Source: Microbacteriaceae bacterium (GTDB taxonomy: Bacteria; Actinomycetota; Actinomycetes; Actinomycetales; Microbacteriaceae). Taken from it: DNA of 11,769 nt. The position numbers were made by a program, and so were the translations under genes. Where the stretch lies: the NCBI GenBank assembly GCA_003454135.1, contig DMKW01000165.1:1010-12778 (forward strand), written 5' to 3'. The notes under the pieces are model-generated. The model was not told the origin of the DNA. It saw only the letters and a program-made list of their open reading frames with translations, and did no database searches. This document shows, in pieces, positions 1 to 6,306 of this stretch (position 1 is its first letter; the number at the start of each line of letters is the position of its first letter).

Positions 1-497
1 CCGCGGCCGATCGGGATCATGGCGTCGATTGCCTTGATTCCGGTCTGCATCGGCTCGTGCACGCTCTTGCGCTGCATCACGCCAGGCGCCTGGAGCTCGA
101 GCGCGCGGCGACCCTCCGGAACGATCTCGCCGAGACCGTCGATGGGGTTGCCGAGCGGGTCGACGACACGACCGAGGTAGTTGTCTCCGACCGGCACCGA
201 GAGAACTTCGCCGGTGCGGGTCACCTCGAGGCCCTCCACGATGCCCGCGAACTCGCCGAGCACGATGACACCGATCTCGTTCTCGTCGAGGTTCTGGGCG
301 AGGCCCAGCGTTCCGTCGGCGAAGCGGATGAGCTCATTGGCCATGACGCCGGGAAGCCCCTGCACATGGGCGATGCCGTCGGCGGCATCGATGACGTAGC
401 CGACCTCGGTCTTCGACGCCTTGGTGGGGTCGTAGGACTTGACGAAGTCCTTGAGCGCGTCGCGGATCTCATCCGGGCTGATCGTTACGTCTGCCAT
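1..497 (-). CDS. atpA: F1F0 ATP synthase subunit alpha, N-terminal part (runs off window)
   Basis: Alpha subunit of the F1 head. It forms the alpha3beta3 hexamer with beta and carries the non-catalytic nucleotide sites. Only the first 165 codons are present, starting MADVTISPDEIRDALKDF. The part seen is the N-terminal beta-barrel and the start of the nucleotide-binding domain, with the family signatures GRVVDPLGNPIDG (109-121), PGVMQRKSV (138-146) and TGIKAIDAMIPIGRG up to the window edge. The P-loop lies just beyond the edge, so the gene is cut by the window, not truncated biologically. ATG at 497 is preceded by AAGGA at 504-508, seven bases away. It follows atpH after 54 nt that contain a hairpin. 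Identification is certain by sequence and by its place after atpH. Confidence 0.97.
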   Translation of the reverse strand, partial: MADVTISPDEIRDALKDFVKSYDPTKASKTEVGYVIDAADGIAHVQGLPGVMANELIRFADGTLGLAQNLDENEIGVIVLGEFAGIVEGLEVTRTGEVLSVPVGDNYLGRVVDPLGNPIDGLGEIVPEGRRALELQAPGVMQRKSVHEPMQTGIKAIDAMIPIGR

Positions 498-517
498 TTC
501 GTTTCCTTATTCTTCTG

Positions 518-535
518 CGGGGCCTTGCGGCCCCG
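518..535 (-). promoter_or_regulatory. GC hairpin in the atpH-atpA gap
   Basis: A perfect 7-bp stem, CGGGGCC/GGCCCCG (518-524 with 529-535), closes a 4-nt loop in the 54-nt gap between atpH and atpA. On the transcribed minus strand it is followed by CAGAAGAATAAGG and not by a U run, so it is not a canonical intrinsic terminator. It sits 21 nt upstream of the atpA start codon and just before its ribosome binding site. Inference: it may stabilise or mark an mRNA processing point, or tune atpA translation relative to atpH, because three alpha but only one delta are needed per complex. Confidence 0.45.
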
Positions 536-551
536 AGGCTGTTGGCGCTGG

Positions 552-1346
552 TTAACCAGCGAGTTGAAGTCTGAGTTCGCTGAGCTTGCGGGCGACGGTG
601 CCGTCGATGACGTCGTTGCCGACCTGCACGCGAAGACCGCCGATGATGCTCGGGTCGACCACCAAGTTGATCGTGAGCGGGCGGCCATAGGTCGCAGCGA
701 GTCCCTCGTGCAACCGCGCCAGTTGCGCGTGGGAGAGGGGCCCGGCGCTCGTGACCGTGGCCACCGAAGTTCCGGCCTGATCGGCGACGATTGCCGCGGC
801 GTTGCTCAGCAGTTCGCCGATGCGACGCCCACGGGGTTGCAGCACGAGCTGGCGAACGATCGAGAGCGTCTGCGCCGACACCTTCGCGGCGAGCAGCGAA
901 TCGACGAGAGCGAGCTTGGCGTCACGCCCACCCTGCTTGCTGCCGATCGCGAGTTCGAGCTGCGCGTCCGAGCTCACGGCCGCACCGAACGCAAAGAGTT
1001 CGGCCTCGATCGTCGCGTTCGGTCCGGCGGACTCGGCCGCGGCGCGAAGCCCGATCTCCTCGATGCCCGCGAGCAGTTCGCCCTGGCTCGACCAGCGGTT
1101 GCCCACGACGGTTTCGAGCAGTCGCATCGACTTCGCGCCGAGGGTCGACCCGAACACCGCGGCGAGCACCGTGTGCTTCTCGGCGGCATCCGTCGACGTG
1201 TCGGAGAGGATCGAACGCAACTGCGCCGACTCCCCCGCCGTGCGACCGGCGAAAAACAACTCATCGGCAGTGGCCAGGTCGACCGCGCCAATGGCGGAAA
1301 GCTCCGCCCTCGACGCGGCAAGCGCTTCTCTGGTCGCTGAACCCAT
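552..1346 (-). CDS. atpH: F1F0 ATP synthase subunit delta
   Basis: Delta (OSCP-type) stator subunit that links the peripheral b stalk to the top of the alpha3beta3 head. The 264-residue product is longer than the roughly 177 residues of E. coli delta, as is usual in Actinobacteria. It is separate from b, unlike the mycobacterial b-delta fusion. The C-terminal family signature is clear: PSIIGGLRVQVGNDVIDGTV followed by ARKLSELR, from about residue 232. The N-terminal half is helical and alanine-rich, as expected for the alpha-binding domain. ATG at 1346 lies 2 nt after the atpF stop (TAA, 1351-1349) with no strong ribosome binding site, so translational coupling is likely. Identification rests on the C-terminal signature plus position. 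Confidence 0.95.
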   Translation of the reverse strand: MGSATREALAASRAELSAIGAVDLATADELFFAGRTAGESAQLRSILSDTSTDAAEKHTVLAAVFGSTLGAKSMRLLETVVGNRWSSQGELLAGIEEIGLRAAAESAGPNATIEAELFAFGAAVSSDAQLELAIGSKQGGRDAKLALVDSLLAAKVSAQTLSIVRQLVLQPRGRRIGELLSNAAAIVADQAGTSVATVTSAGPLSHAQLARLHEGLAATYGRPLTINLVVDPSIIGGLRVQVGNDVIDGTVARKLSELRLQLAG

Positions 1347-1348
1347 GG

Positions 1349-1918
1349 TTACTTGCTCGATCTCTCTGACGCGTTGCGGTTTTCCGATGACTCGAGGTCG
1401 GCCAGGAACTGGTCGACGAGACTCGCGGCCTTCTTGTCGTCGGAGAGGCTCTGGCCGATGACGCCCGAAGCGAGGTCGATCGCGAGCGATCCAACCTCGG
1501 CGCGCAGTGAAACGAGTGCCGACTGGCGCTCCGCCTCGATCTGCGCCGACGCGCTCGCGGTGACGCGGGCGGCCTCGGCTGCCGCCTGCTCCTTGAGCTC
1601 GTTCAGGATCTTCACGCCGTCCTGGCGTGCCTGTTCACGAATCGCGCCGGCTTCGGCGCGAGCCTCGGCAAGCTGCACTGTGTACTTCTCGAGAGCGGCG
1701 GCCGCTTCCGCTTGCGCGGTCTCCGCCTTCTTGATCCCGCCCTCGATGACCTCGGCCCTGTTGTCCAGGTTCTGCTTCACCGACGGCAGGATCTTCTTCC
1801 AGAAGAAGACCAACAGGATGATGAAACACACGGCAGACCAGATGAGGTCCGGGATGCCCGGAATCAGCGGGTTGTGCGTCTCCTGAGCAGCTGCCGCGAG
1901 AAGAACTGTCGGAAGCAT
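1349..1918 (-). CDS. atpF: F1F0 ATP synthase subunit b
   Basis: Subunit b of the peripheral stalk: a membrane anchor plus a long helix that dimerises and reaches delta. The product is 189 residues. After a short Ala-rich N-terminus (LAAAAQETHNPLIPGIPDL) there is one membrane helix at about 24-43 (IWSAVCFIILLVFFWKKILP). A long charged Ala/Glu/Lys/Gln-rich helix follows to about 150 (for example VIEGGIKKAETAQAEAAAAL), as in the b family. The C-terminus (SSENRNASERSSK) is polar. The start ATG (1918-1916) overlaps the atpE stop in TAATG, implying coupled translation. The next gene, atpH, is separate, so this is not the mycobacterial b-delta fusion. Confidence 0.96.
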   Translation of the reverse strand: MLPTVLLAAAAQETHNPLIPGIPDLIWSAVCFIILLVFFWKKILPSVKQNLDNRAEVIEGGIKKAETAQAEAAAALEKYTVQLAEARAEAGAIREQARQDGVKILNELKEQAAAEAARVTASASAQIEAERQSALVSLRAEVGSLAIDLASGVIGQSLSDDKKAASLVDQFLADLESSENRNASERSSK

Positions 1919-2157
1919 TACTGGCCTGCGGTGAAGATGAAGTACGTGGCGATGCCGATGAAGGCGAGCGCCTCAGTGAATGCGATACCGATATACATGA
2001 GCACCGTGAGGCGACCCTGCAGCTCCGGCTGGCGCGCGACGGACTCGATCGTCTTGCCGACGACGATGCCCACGCCGATGGCCGGGCCGATGGCCGCGAG
2101 GCCGTATCCGATCGTCGCGATGTTTCCGCTCAGAGCGGCGACGGTGGTGGTGTCCAC
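1918..2157 (-). CDS. atpE: F1F0 ATP synthase subunit c (ring proteolipid)
   Basis: Subunit c, a two-helix hairpin that forms the rotating proton-translocating ring. The product is 79 residues starting at GTG 2157 (MDTTTVAALSGNIATIGYGL). AAGGA at about 2166-2170, 8 nt upstream, supports this start. The frame stays open far upstream, but that is antisense-type reading inside atpB. Helix 1 carries the Gly-rich run GYGLAAIGPAIGVGIVVG. The polar loop is ARQPELQ. Helix 2 holds the proton-binding carboxylate E62 in GIAFTEALAFIG. No ET/ES sodium-type arrangement is seen after E62, so a proton-coupled ring is expected. This family contains the diarylquinoline (bedaquiline) target of mycobacteria. The stop overlaps the atpF start. 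Confidence 0.97.
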   Translation of the reverse strand: MDTTTVAALSGNIATIGYGLAAIGPAIGVGIVVGKTIESVARQPELQGRLTVLMYIGIAFTEALAFIGIATYFIFTAGQ

Positions 2158-2184
2158 GTTGTGTTTCCTTCCGTGATGGTGAAG

Positions 2185-2198
2185 CGGGCGGTCGCCCG
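2185..2198 (-). promoter_or_regulatory. Short hairpin in the atpB-atpE gap
   Basis: The inverted repeat CGGGCG-GT-CGCCCG lies in the 47-nt gap between atpB and atpE, about 13 nt upstream of the atpE ribosome binding site. No U tract follows on the minus strand, so it is not a normal terminator. In E. coli the atpB-atpE intergenic sequence is known to raise c-subunit translation, matching its high copy number in the ring. A similar role here is inference. Confidence 0.35.
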
Positions 2199-2204
2199 AT
2201 CCGA

Positions 2205-2960
2205 TTAGTGCTCTTCTGCCAGCGCGAGCTGGAGATAGACAGCGGTCAAGATGGTGAAGACGTAGGCCTGCAACACCGCGACAAGTAGTTCGAACAGCGT
2301 GAAGACGAAGCCGAAGCCGAGGGTGCCGATGCCGAACAGCTTGAAGAGTCCCGGTGCTTCGAAGAAGAAGAACGACGTGGCGAGGAAGAACAGCACGAGC
2401 AGCAAATGCCCGACGATCATGTTCATGAGGAGTCGGAGAGTGTGGGTGACGGGGCGAACGATGAAGGTCGAAAGGATCTCGATCGGCGTCACGATGATGT
2501 AGAGCACCCACGGCACGCCGGGCGGGAAGAGCGCGTTGCGGATGAACTTGCCCGGGTGCTTGCGGAGGCCCGCGTAAATCCAGGTGAAGTAGGCGACGCC
2601 GGCGAGCAAGAGGGGAATGCCGATCACGGAGGTACCGGCGATGTTGAAGCCGGGGATGGCGCCCGTGAGATTCATCGCGACGACCATGAAGAAGAAGGTC
2701 GTGAGGATCGGCAGGAACCGGTTGCCGTCCTTCTTGCCGAGCAGGTCTTCCGCGATGCCGATGCGAACGAAGTCGAGGCCCAGCTCGATGAGCGACTGGC
2801 CGCGGCCGGGCACGATCTTCATGTTGCGAGTGCCGAGCCAGAACACCAGCACGATCACGATCGTGACGATGATGCGGATGAGCATGATGCGGTTGAGTTC
2901 GAACGGGGTGCCGGCGAAGAGCACGACCGGCGGGAAGAACTCCCCGATATTGGGCCCCAC
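2205..2960 (-). CDS. atpB: F1F0 ATP synthase subunit a
   Basis: Subunit a, the membrane stator that forms the two proton half-channels beside the c ring. From GTG 2960 it is 251 residues with 5-6 hydrophobic segments. Family marks are TPFELNRIMLIR (18-29), GRGQSLIELGLDFVR (52-66), MNLTGAIPG (96-104), the helix with the essential arginine in THTLRLLMNMIVGH (R176), and ELLVAVLQAYVFTILTAVYL (224-243). The usual LRLFGNM or LRLFANM context reads LRLLMNM here. GTG 2960 has no good ribosome binding site. The frame stays open upstream and reads LLPNALNLLLPSATDG. A CTG at 3026, with GGAG 6 nt upstream of it, would add 22 residues, so the true start may be 3026. Identity is certain; the start is not. 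Confidence 0.96.
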   Translation of the reverse strand: MGPNIGEFFPPVVLFAGTPFELNRIMLIRIIVTIVIVLVFWLGTRNMKIVPGRGQSLIELGLDFVRIGIAEDLLGKKDGNRFLPILTTFFFMVVAMNLTGAIPGFNIAGTSVIGIPLLLAGVAYFTWIYAGLRKHPGKFIRNALFPPGVPWVLYIIVTPIEILSTFIVRPVTHTLRLLMNMIVGHLLLVLFFLATSFFFFEAPGLFKLFGIGTLGFGFVFTLFELLVAVLQAYVFTILTAVYLQLALAEEH

Positions 2961-3082
2961 GAAACCACCACCGCCGCTACCGTCGGTGGCAGAGGGGAGG
3001 AGCAGATTGAGAGCGTTCGGTAGCAGCGCTATCTCCAGAATCGGGGCGTGGAACCACGCGGCGATGGAAAATGGGGGGCGTT

Positions 3083-3118
3083 CATCCCCACTCTACCAAC
3101 AGAATGCAGGCGGCCAGA
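3083..3118 (-). promoter_or_regulatory. Candidate promoter of the atp genes
   Basis: The 162-bp gap between the atpI-like gene and atpB holds TTGG-TAGAGT on the minus strand. TAGAGT (3095-3090) fits the actinobacterial TANNNT -10 element, with a TGn extension before it. A start point near 3083 would be expected. No good TTGACA-like -35 box is seen 17-19 nt upstream (only CTGGCC or TTCTGG). This is the longest non-coding gap inside the minus-strand block, so a separate atp promoter here is plausible. Confidence 0.35.
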
Positions 3119-3122
3119 ATCG

Positions 3123-3590
3123 CTATTTGGGCTGATCGCCCGTCGACGAAGGCTCCCCGGCATCCCCCGGCAGGCGCACGTCGCTCACGTACGGCAGGCG
3201 CGAGCGGGCGATGACGACGACGTCGACCACGAGGGTTCCGAGAACGGCCACGACGAGACTGAGGAAAAGAATTGTGGTCTGGATCCAGGGCTGGTCCTTG
3301 AGCACGAATACGAGCACGAGAAACAGCACGAACTTGAGCAGCCAGGCCCCCATGACGATGCCGAAAAACGCGACACTGAGGAAGTCGCCCTTGGCGATGC
3401 GTGTTGCGACGACGATGCTCACGGCCGTGATGCCGAGGAACACGACGGCCATCGCCGTGCCGATGAGGGCGCTGAGCACCCCGATGCCGCCCGCGACGAC
3501 GAACCCGATGACCGAGCCCACGAGCGCGATGACGAGCGCGAGAATGCCGCCATAGGCGAGAATGCGCTTGAGGATGGGGATGGCGCTCAT
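3123..3590 (-). CDS. Small four-helix membrane protein at the atpI position
   Basis: A 155-residue integral membrane protein of uncertain function, with four hydrophobic helices at roughly 11-34, 38-63, 72-97 and 103-128. A short polar C-terminal tail (LPGDAGEPSSTGDQPK) probably faces the cytosol. It occupies the place of AtpI/Rv1303-type proteins, directly upstream of atpB in many Actinobacteria. Family knowledge links AtpI to assembly of the c ring; calling this one AtpI is inference from position, size and topology, not from a clear motif. ATG at 3590 overlaps the previous stop in ATGA, and AAGGA lies just upstream, so it is coupled to the WecA-like gene. The start is well supported. Confidence 0.8.
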   Translation of the reverse strand: MSAIPILKRILAYGGILALVIALVGSVIGFVVAGGIGVLSALIGTAMAVVFLGITAVSIVVATRIAKGDFLSVAFFGIVMGAWLLKFVLFLVLVFVLKDQPWIQTTILFLSLVVAVLGTLVVDVVVIARSRLPYVSDVRLPGDAGEPSSTGDQPK

Positions 3591-4870
3591 GGGGTTTCCT
3601 TCTTCTTCAGTGCGTGGAGTGCCGCGGCCTCCGCTGCATCCGTGTCTTCACGGTCGTTGGCGCCGGCGTCGAGGGTGATCTCGTCGGCGGCCGCGTCGAG
3701 CCGGTCGAATCGGGCCGCGGCCGGCGGCACGTCTTCGTCGGGTCCCGCGAGCTGCACGGCCGCCTCGACGACCTTTCGGCGCGTGAGCGGGGAAAGTGTG
3801 ACGACCGTGCACGCGACGAACCCGATCGCGACGAAGGTGAGCGCCCAGACGGCCGGCATGAAGAGAAACAGCAGGCAGCCGACGGCGACCACGGTGGTCC
3901 AGGAGTAGAAGATGAGCACCGCCGGGATGTCGGTGTGGCCCATGTCGAGCAACCGGTGATGAAGGTGTTTGCGGTCGGCGCTGAATGGCGACTTGCCCGC
4001 CCGAAGCCGACGGAAGACGGCGAGCCCGAAGTCGAGCAACGGCACGATGAGGATGGCGAACGGCAGCAGGATCGGGATGAAGGCCGGGATGAGCTGCTTG
4101 GCGAAGGCGAGCTGCCCGATGTCCACCTGCCCCGTGACCGAGATGGCCGATGTGGCCATGAGCAGCCCGACGAGCAGGGCGCCGGCATCCCCCATGAAGA
4201 GCTTCGCCGGGTGCCAGTTGAGCGGGAGGAACCCCACGCACGCACCGATGAGCACGGCGGTGATGAGGGAGGCGAGGTTGAAGTATTCCGTTTGGGCAAT
4301 ATTGGTGGCAAGGATCCAGCTGTAGATGAAAAAGACGCCGTTCGCGATGATCGCGACGCCGGCGACGAGTCCGTCGAGTCCGTCGATGAAGTTGATGGCG
4401 TTCATCACGAGCACGATCGCGAGCACCGTCACGATGAGGCCCGTGTACGAGGACAGCACGACGATGCCGCCGACGATCGGCAGCGAGGTGAGTTGCACGC
4501 CCTGCCAGGCGAGCAGACCGGCCGCGATGATCTGGCCGGCGAGCTTGGTGACCCAGTCGAGATCCCAGATGTCGTCCGCGACGCCGATGAGCACGATGAT
4601 GAGCGCCGCACCGAGGATCGCGAAGATCGGGCCCGGCTTGGCGAAAATGAGGTGGAATTGCGGCAGCTGGGACGCGACCCCGAAGGCGATGAGGATGCCG
4701 AGGAACATCGCGACGCCGCCGAGCCGAGGCGTTGGACGCTTGTGCACGTCGCGCTCGCGGATCTGCGGATAGAGCCGGTACTTCATGCCCAGCCGGGCGA
4801 TGAGGACGGAGAGCCCGAACGTGACGACGGCAGACAGACCGCCGGCGGCGACGTAGTAGATGATCCTCAC
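3587..4870 (-). CDS. wecA: WecA/TagO-type UDP-sugar:polyprenyl-phosphate sugar-1-phosphate transferase
   Basis: A polytopic enzyme of the MraY/WecA/TagO family (427 residues, about 11 hydrophobic helices). It transfers a sugar-1-phosphate, usually GlcNAc-1-P, from the UDP-sugar to undecaprenyl or decaprenyl phosphate, the first lipid-linked step of envelope polysaccharides. Visible motifs are HKRPTPRLGG (43-52), the catalytic-region aspartates VADDIWDLD (97-105), NAINFIDGLDG (157-167), the Mg site LFMGDAG (224-230) and the WecA-type HLHHRLLDMGH (302-312). The C-terminal 60 residues are polar and acidic, probably a cytosolic tail. GTG at 4870 overlaps the tsaC stop (GTGA). The M. tuberculosis counterpart is Rv1302 (rfe/wecA), used for the arabinogalactan linker. 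Here the end product is unknown, as Microbacteriaceae lack arabinogalactan. Confidence 0.9.
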   Translation of the reverse strand: MRIIYYVAAGGLSAVVTFGLSVLIARLGMKYRLYPQIRERDVHKRPTPRLGGVAMFLGILIAFGVASQLPQFHLIFAKPGPIFAILGAALIIVLIGVADDIWDLDWVTKLAGQIIAAGLLAWQGVQLTSLPIVGGIVVLSSYTGLIVTVLAIVLVMNAINFIDGLDGLVAGVAIIANGVFFIYSWILATNIAQTEYFNLASLITAVLIGACVGFLPLNWHPAKLFMGDAGALLVGLLMATSAISVTGQVDIGQLAFAKQLIPAFIPILLPFAILIVPLLDFGLAVFRRLRAGKSPFSADRKHLHHRLLDMGHTDIPAVLIFYSWTTVVAVGCLLFLFMPAVWALTFVAIGFVACTVVTLSPLTRRKVVEAAVQLAGPDEDVPPAAARFDRLDAAADEITLDAGANDREDTDAAEAAALHALKKKETP

Positions 4871-5574
4871 GAGGGGGTTTCCCCCGACTCGGTCGCGCCG
4901 TCGGCGCGAACCGTGTCGAGCACCGCGTTGATCGCCGCCTCGGAAATGACGCCGTGGCGCACGATACGCAGTTCTCCGCCCTCGTTGAGCAGTCCCGTCG
5001 CGTCGACGATCGTCGAACCTGCGCCGGCGCCGGCCGGGTAGTCTGAGCCGGTTTCGCCGCCGTCGAGATAGACGCTCACGCTCGAGCCGAGCATCCGTTC
5101 CGCGTCCTGCACCGTCGTTGCCGCCGGCTGGCCGGTGAGGTTCGCCGAGGAGACCGCGAGCGGCCCGGTCTCGGAGAGCAGTTCGAGGGCGTAGAAGTTG
5201 TTCGGCATGCGCAACGCCACCGTTCCGTTGGTGTCCCCCAGGTCCCAGCGCAGCGATTCGCGGGCGGGAAGGATCACCGTGAGGCCTCCCGGCCAGAACT
5301 CGGCGACGAGGGCGCGAACCTCGTCCGGCACGGCCTCGGCGAGAGCGTCGAGGGTGGGGATTCCCGGGATGAGCACGGGCGGCGGGGACTGGCGGGTGCG
5401 GCCCTTGGCGTCGAGCAGCCGCTGCACCGCCTCGGGACTGAACGCGTCGGCGGCGAGGCCGTAGACCGTGTCGGTGGGCAGCACGACGAGCTCACCGCGG
5501 CCAATGGCGACCCTCGCGAGTCGCATGCCCGTGAGAAGCCCGGTCGGGTCCGAGCAGTCGTAGATCGTCGCCAT
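4867..5574 (-). CDS. tsaC: L-threonylcarbamoyladenylate synthase (TsaC/Sua5/YrdC family)
   Basis: Makes threonylcarbamoyl-AMP from threonine, bicarbonate and ATP, the first step of the universal t6A37 modification of ANN-decoding tRNAs. The product is 235 residues from ATG 5574. Family motifs are VVLPTDTVYGLAADAF (30-45), AKGRTRQSPPPVLIP (56-70), EFWPGGLTVILPA (92-104), DLGDTNGTVALRMP (111-124) and AVSSANLTGQPAATT (140-154). The end (GSTIVDATG) matches the short YrdC-only form without a Sua5 C-terminal domain. ATG 5574 is chosen over the in-frame ATG 5586 because the N-terminus MATIYDCSDP then lines up with the remembered start of Rv1301 (…FDCADP…). The stop overlaps the WecA-like start. It begins the lower half of the block after the HAD cassette, so it probably needs its own promoter. 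Confidence 0.93.
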   Translation of the reverse strand: MATIYDCSDPTGLLTGMRLARVAIGRGELVVLPTDTVYGLAADAFSPEAVQRLLDAKGRTRQSPPPVLIPGIPTLDALAEAVPDEVRALVAEFWPGGLTVILPARESLRWDLGDTNGTVALRMPNNFYALELLSETGPLAVSSANLTGQPAATTVQDAERMLGSSVSVYLDGGETGSDYPAGAGAGSTIVDATGLLNEGGELRIVRHGVISEAAINAVLDTVRADGATESGETPS

Positions 5575-5676
5575 GTCGGTAGCCATCCTACTTCGACGGG
5601 CATGGCAGCCCCGTGGACGCCCGCGCACGGGCCGCGCGGCGTTAGTTGAGATACTGGAGGCAGCGAGTGGAGCCCA
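5575..5676. promoter_or_regulatory. Divergent intergenic region between tsaC and the HAD pair
   Basis: About 100 bp separates the divergent tsaC and HAD genes and must hold both promoters, unless each is read from farther away. On the minus strand TAGGAT (5590-5585) is a good actinobacterial -10 ending 10 nt before the tsaC ATG, which would give a leaderless or nearly leaderless mRNA. No convincing -35 is present. On the plus strand GATACT (5650-5655) is a weak -10 candidate for the HAD gene. A 10-bp all-GC palindrome, GCCGCGCGGC (5631-5640), lies in the middle and could be an operator or chance. Confidence 0.35.
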
Positions 5677-6306
5677 GTGGACCTGTTTTTCTTTGATTTC
5701 GACAAGACCCTGTACGCGTTCGATTTTCGCAAACGGCTCCCGGCCCTCAGCATCATCAGCGGCGTGAGCCAGTACCACCTGGCCAAGACCTGGTGGGGAG
5801 GCGGCTACGAGACCCGGGCAGAATCCGGCGAATGGTCCACCTCGGCCGAGTATTTCGCCGAGTTCGAGCGCGTCACGGGCGCGGCGATCACGCTCGAGCA
5901 GTGGCAGCAGACCCGGGCGCTCGCGAGCACCCGCATCCCGGGCAGCATCGACGCCCTGCGCCACGCGTCCACGATCGGCACGGCGTGCGTGCTCTCCAAT
6001 AACCCGTCGCCGTTCGCCGAATCGCTCCCTGTGCTCGCCCCCGACGTGACGGCGATCGTCGGCCGCAACCGGCTCGTGAGCTGCCAGCTGGGCGTGCGCA
6101 AGCCGGATCCGCGGATCTTCGAGCTCGCTCTCGGGCGATTCGACGCGCGGCCGGAAGACACGTTCTTCACGGACGACTCGGCCTCGAACGTCGCCGGGGC
6201 GACATCCGTCGGCATCCACGCGCACCAGCTCGTCTACCTGAACGGCGTTCCGCAAGTGGACGAACTGCACAAGGCCATCGAGCGTTTCGCCTCGAGGAAC
6301 GCCTGA
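5677..6306 (+). CDS. HAD-family hydrolase (subfamily IA-like), first of a tandem pair
   Basis: A probable phosphatase of the haloacid dehalogenase superfamily, 209 residues. All four HAD motifs are intact: motif I FFFDFDKTL (nucleophile D7, acid/base D9), motif II LSNN (S107), motif III RKPDP (K142) and motif IV FFTDDSASNV (D166, D167). A helical cap of about 80 residues between motifs I and II, with WWGGGYETR at 39-47, suits the C1-cap subfamily I group, which includes pyrimidine 5'-nucleotidase-like and phosphoglycolate phosphatase-like enzymes. The substrate cannot be deduced. GTG at 5677 has GGAG 4 nt upstream. The stop overlaps the next start in TGATG. It is a clear paralog of the following gene, with the motifs in the same columns without gaps. 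Confidence 0.88.
   Translation: MDLFFFDFDKTLYAFDFRKRLPALSIISGVSQYHLAKTWWGGGYETRAESGEWSTSAEYFAEFERVTGAAITLEQWQQTRALASTRIPGSIDALRHASTIGTACVLSNNPSPFAESLPVLAPDVTAIVGRNRLVSCQLGVRKPDPRIFELALGRFDARPEDTFFTDDSASNVAGATSVGIHAHQLVYLNGVPQVDELHKAIERFASRNA

Noticed and set aside
518..535. Intrinsic terminator between atpH and atpA
   Set aside because: No U run follows the stem on the transcribed strand, and termination inside the atp operon would be senseless.
57..1340. 427-codon open frame antisense to atpA and atpH
   Set aside because: Opposite strongly conserved ATP synthase genes and without motifs.
2158..2511. N-terminal extension of the atpE frame
   Set aside because: It overlaps the conserved C-terminal half of atpB in another frame; c subunits are about 80 residues and GTG 2157 has a good ribosome binding site.
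3029..3085. 18-codon minus-strand frame in the gap before atpB as an independent gene
   Set aside because: Too short and without similarity; its ATG lies at or before the predicted transcription start. Kept only as part of the atpB start question.
3614..5041. 475-codon open frame antisense to the WecA-like gene and tsaC
   Set aside because: Asp/Glu/Arg-rich, without any motif, and fully opposite two recognised genes; a high-GC shadow.
5587..6270. Long N-terminal extension of the tsaC frame
   Set aside because: It is antisense to the first HAD gene, whose motifs are intact; the conserved TsaC N-terminus begins at 5574.
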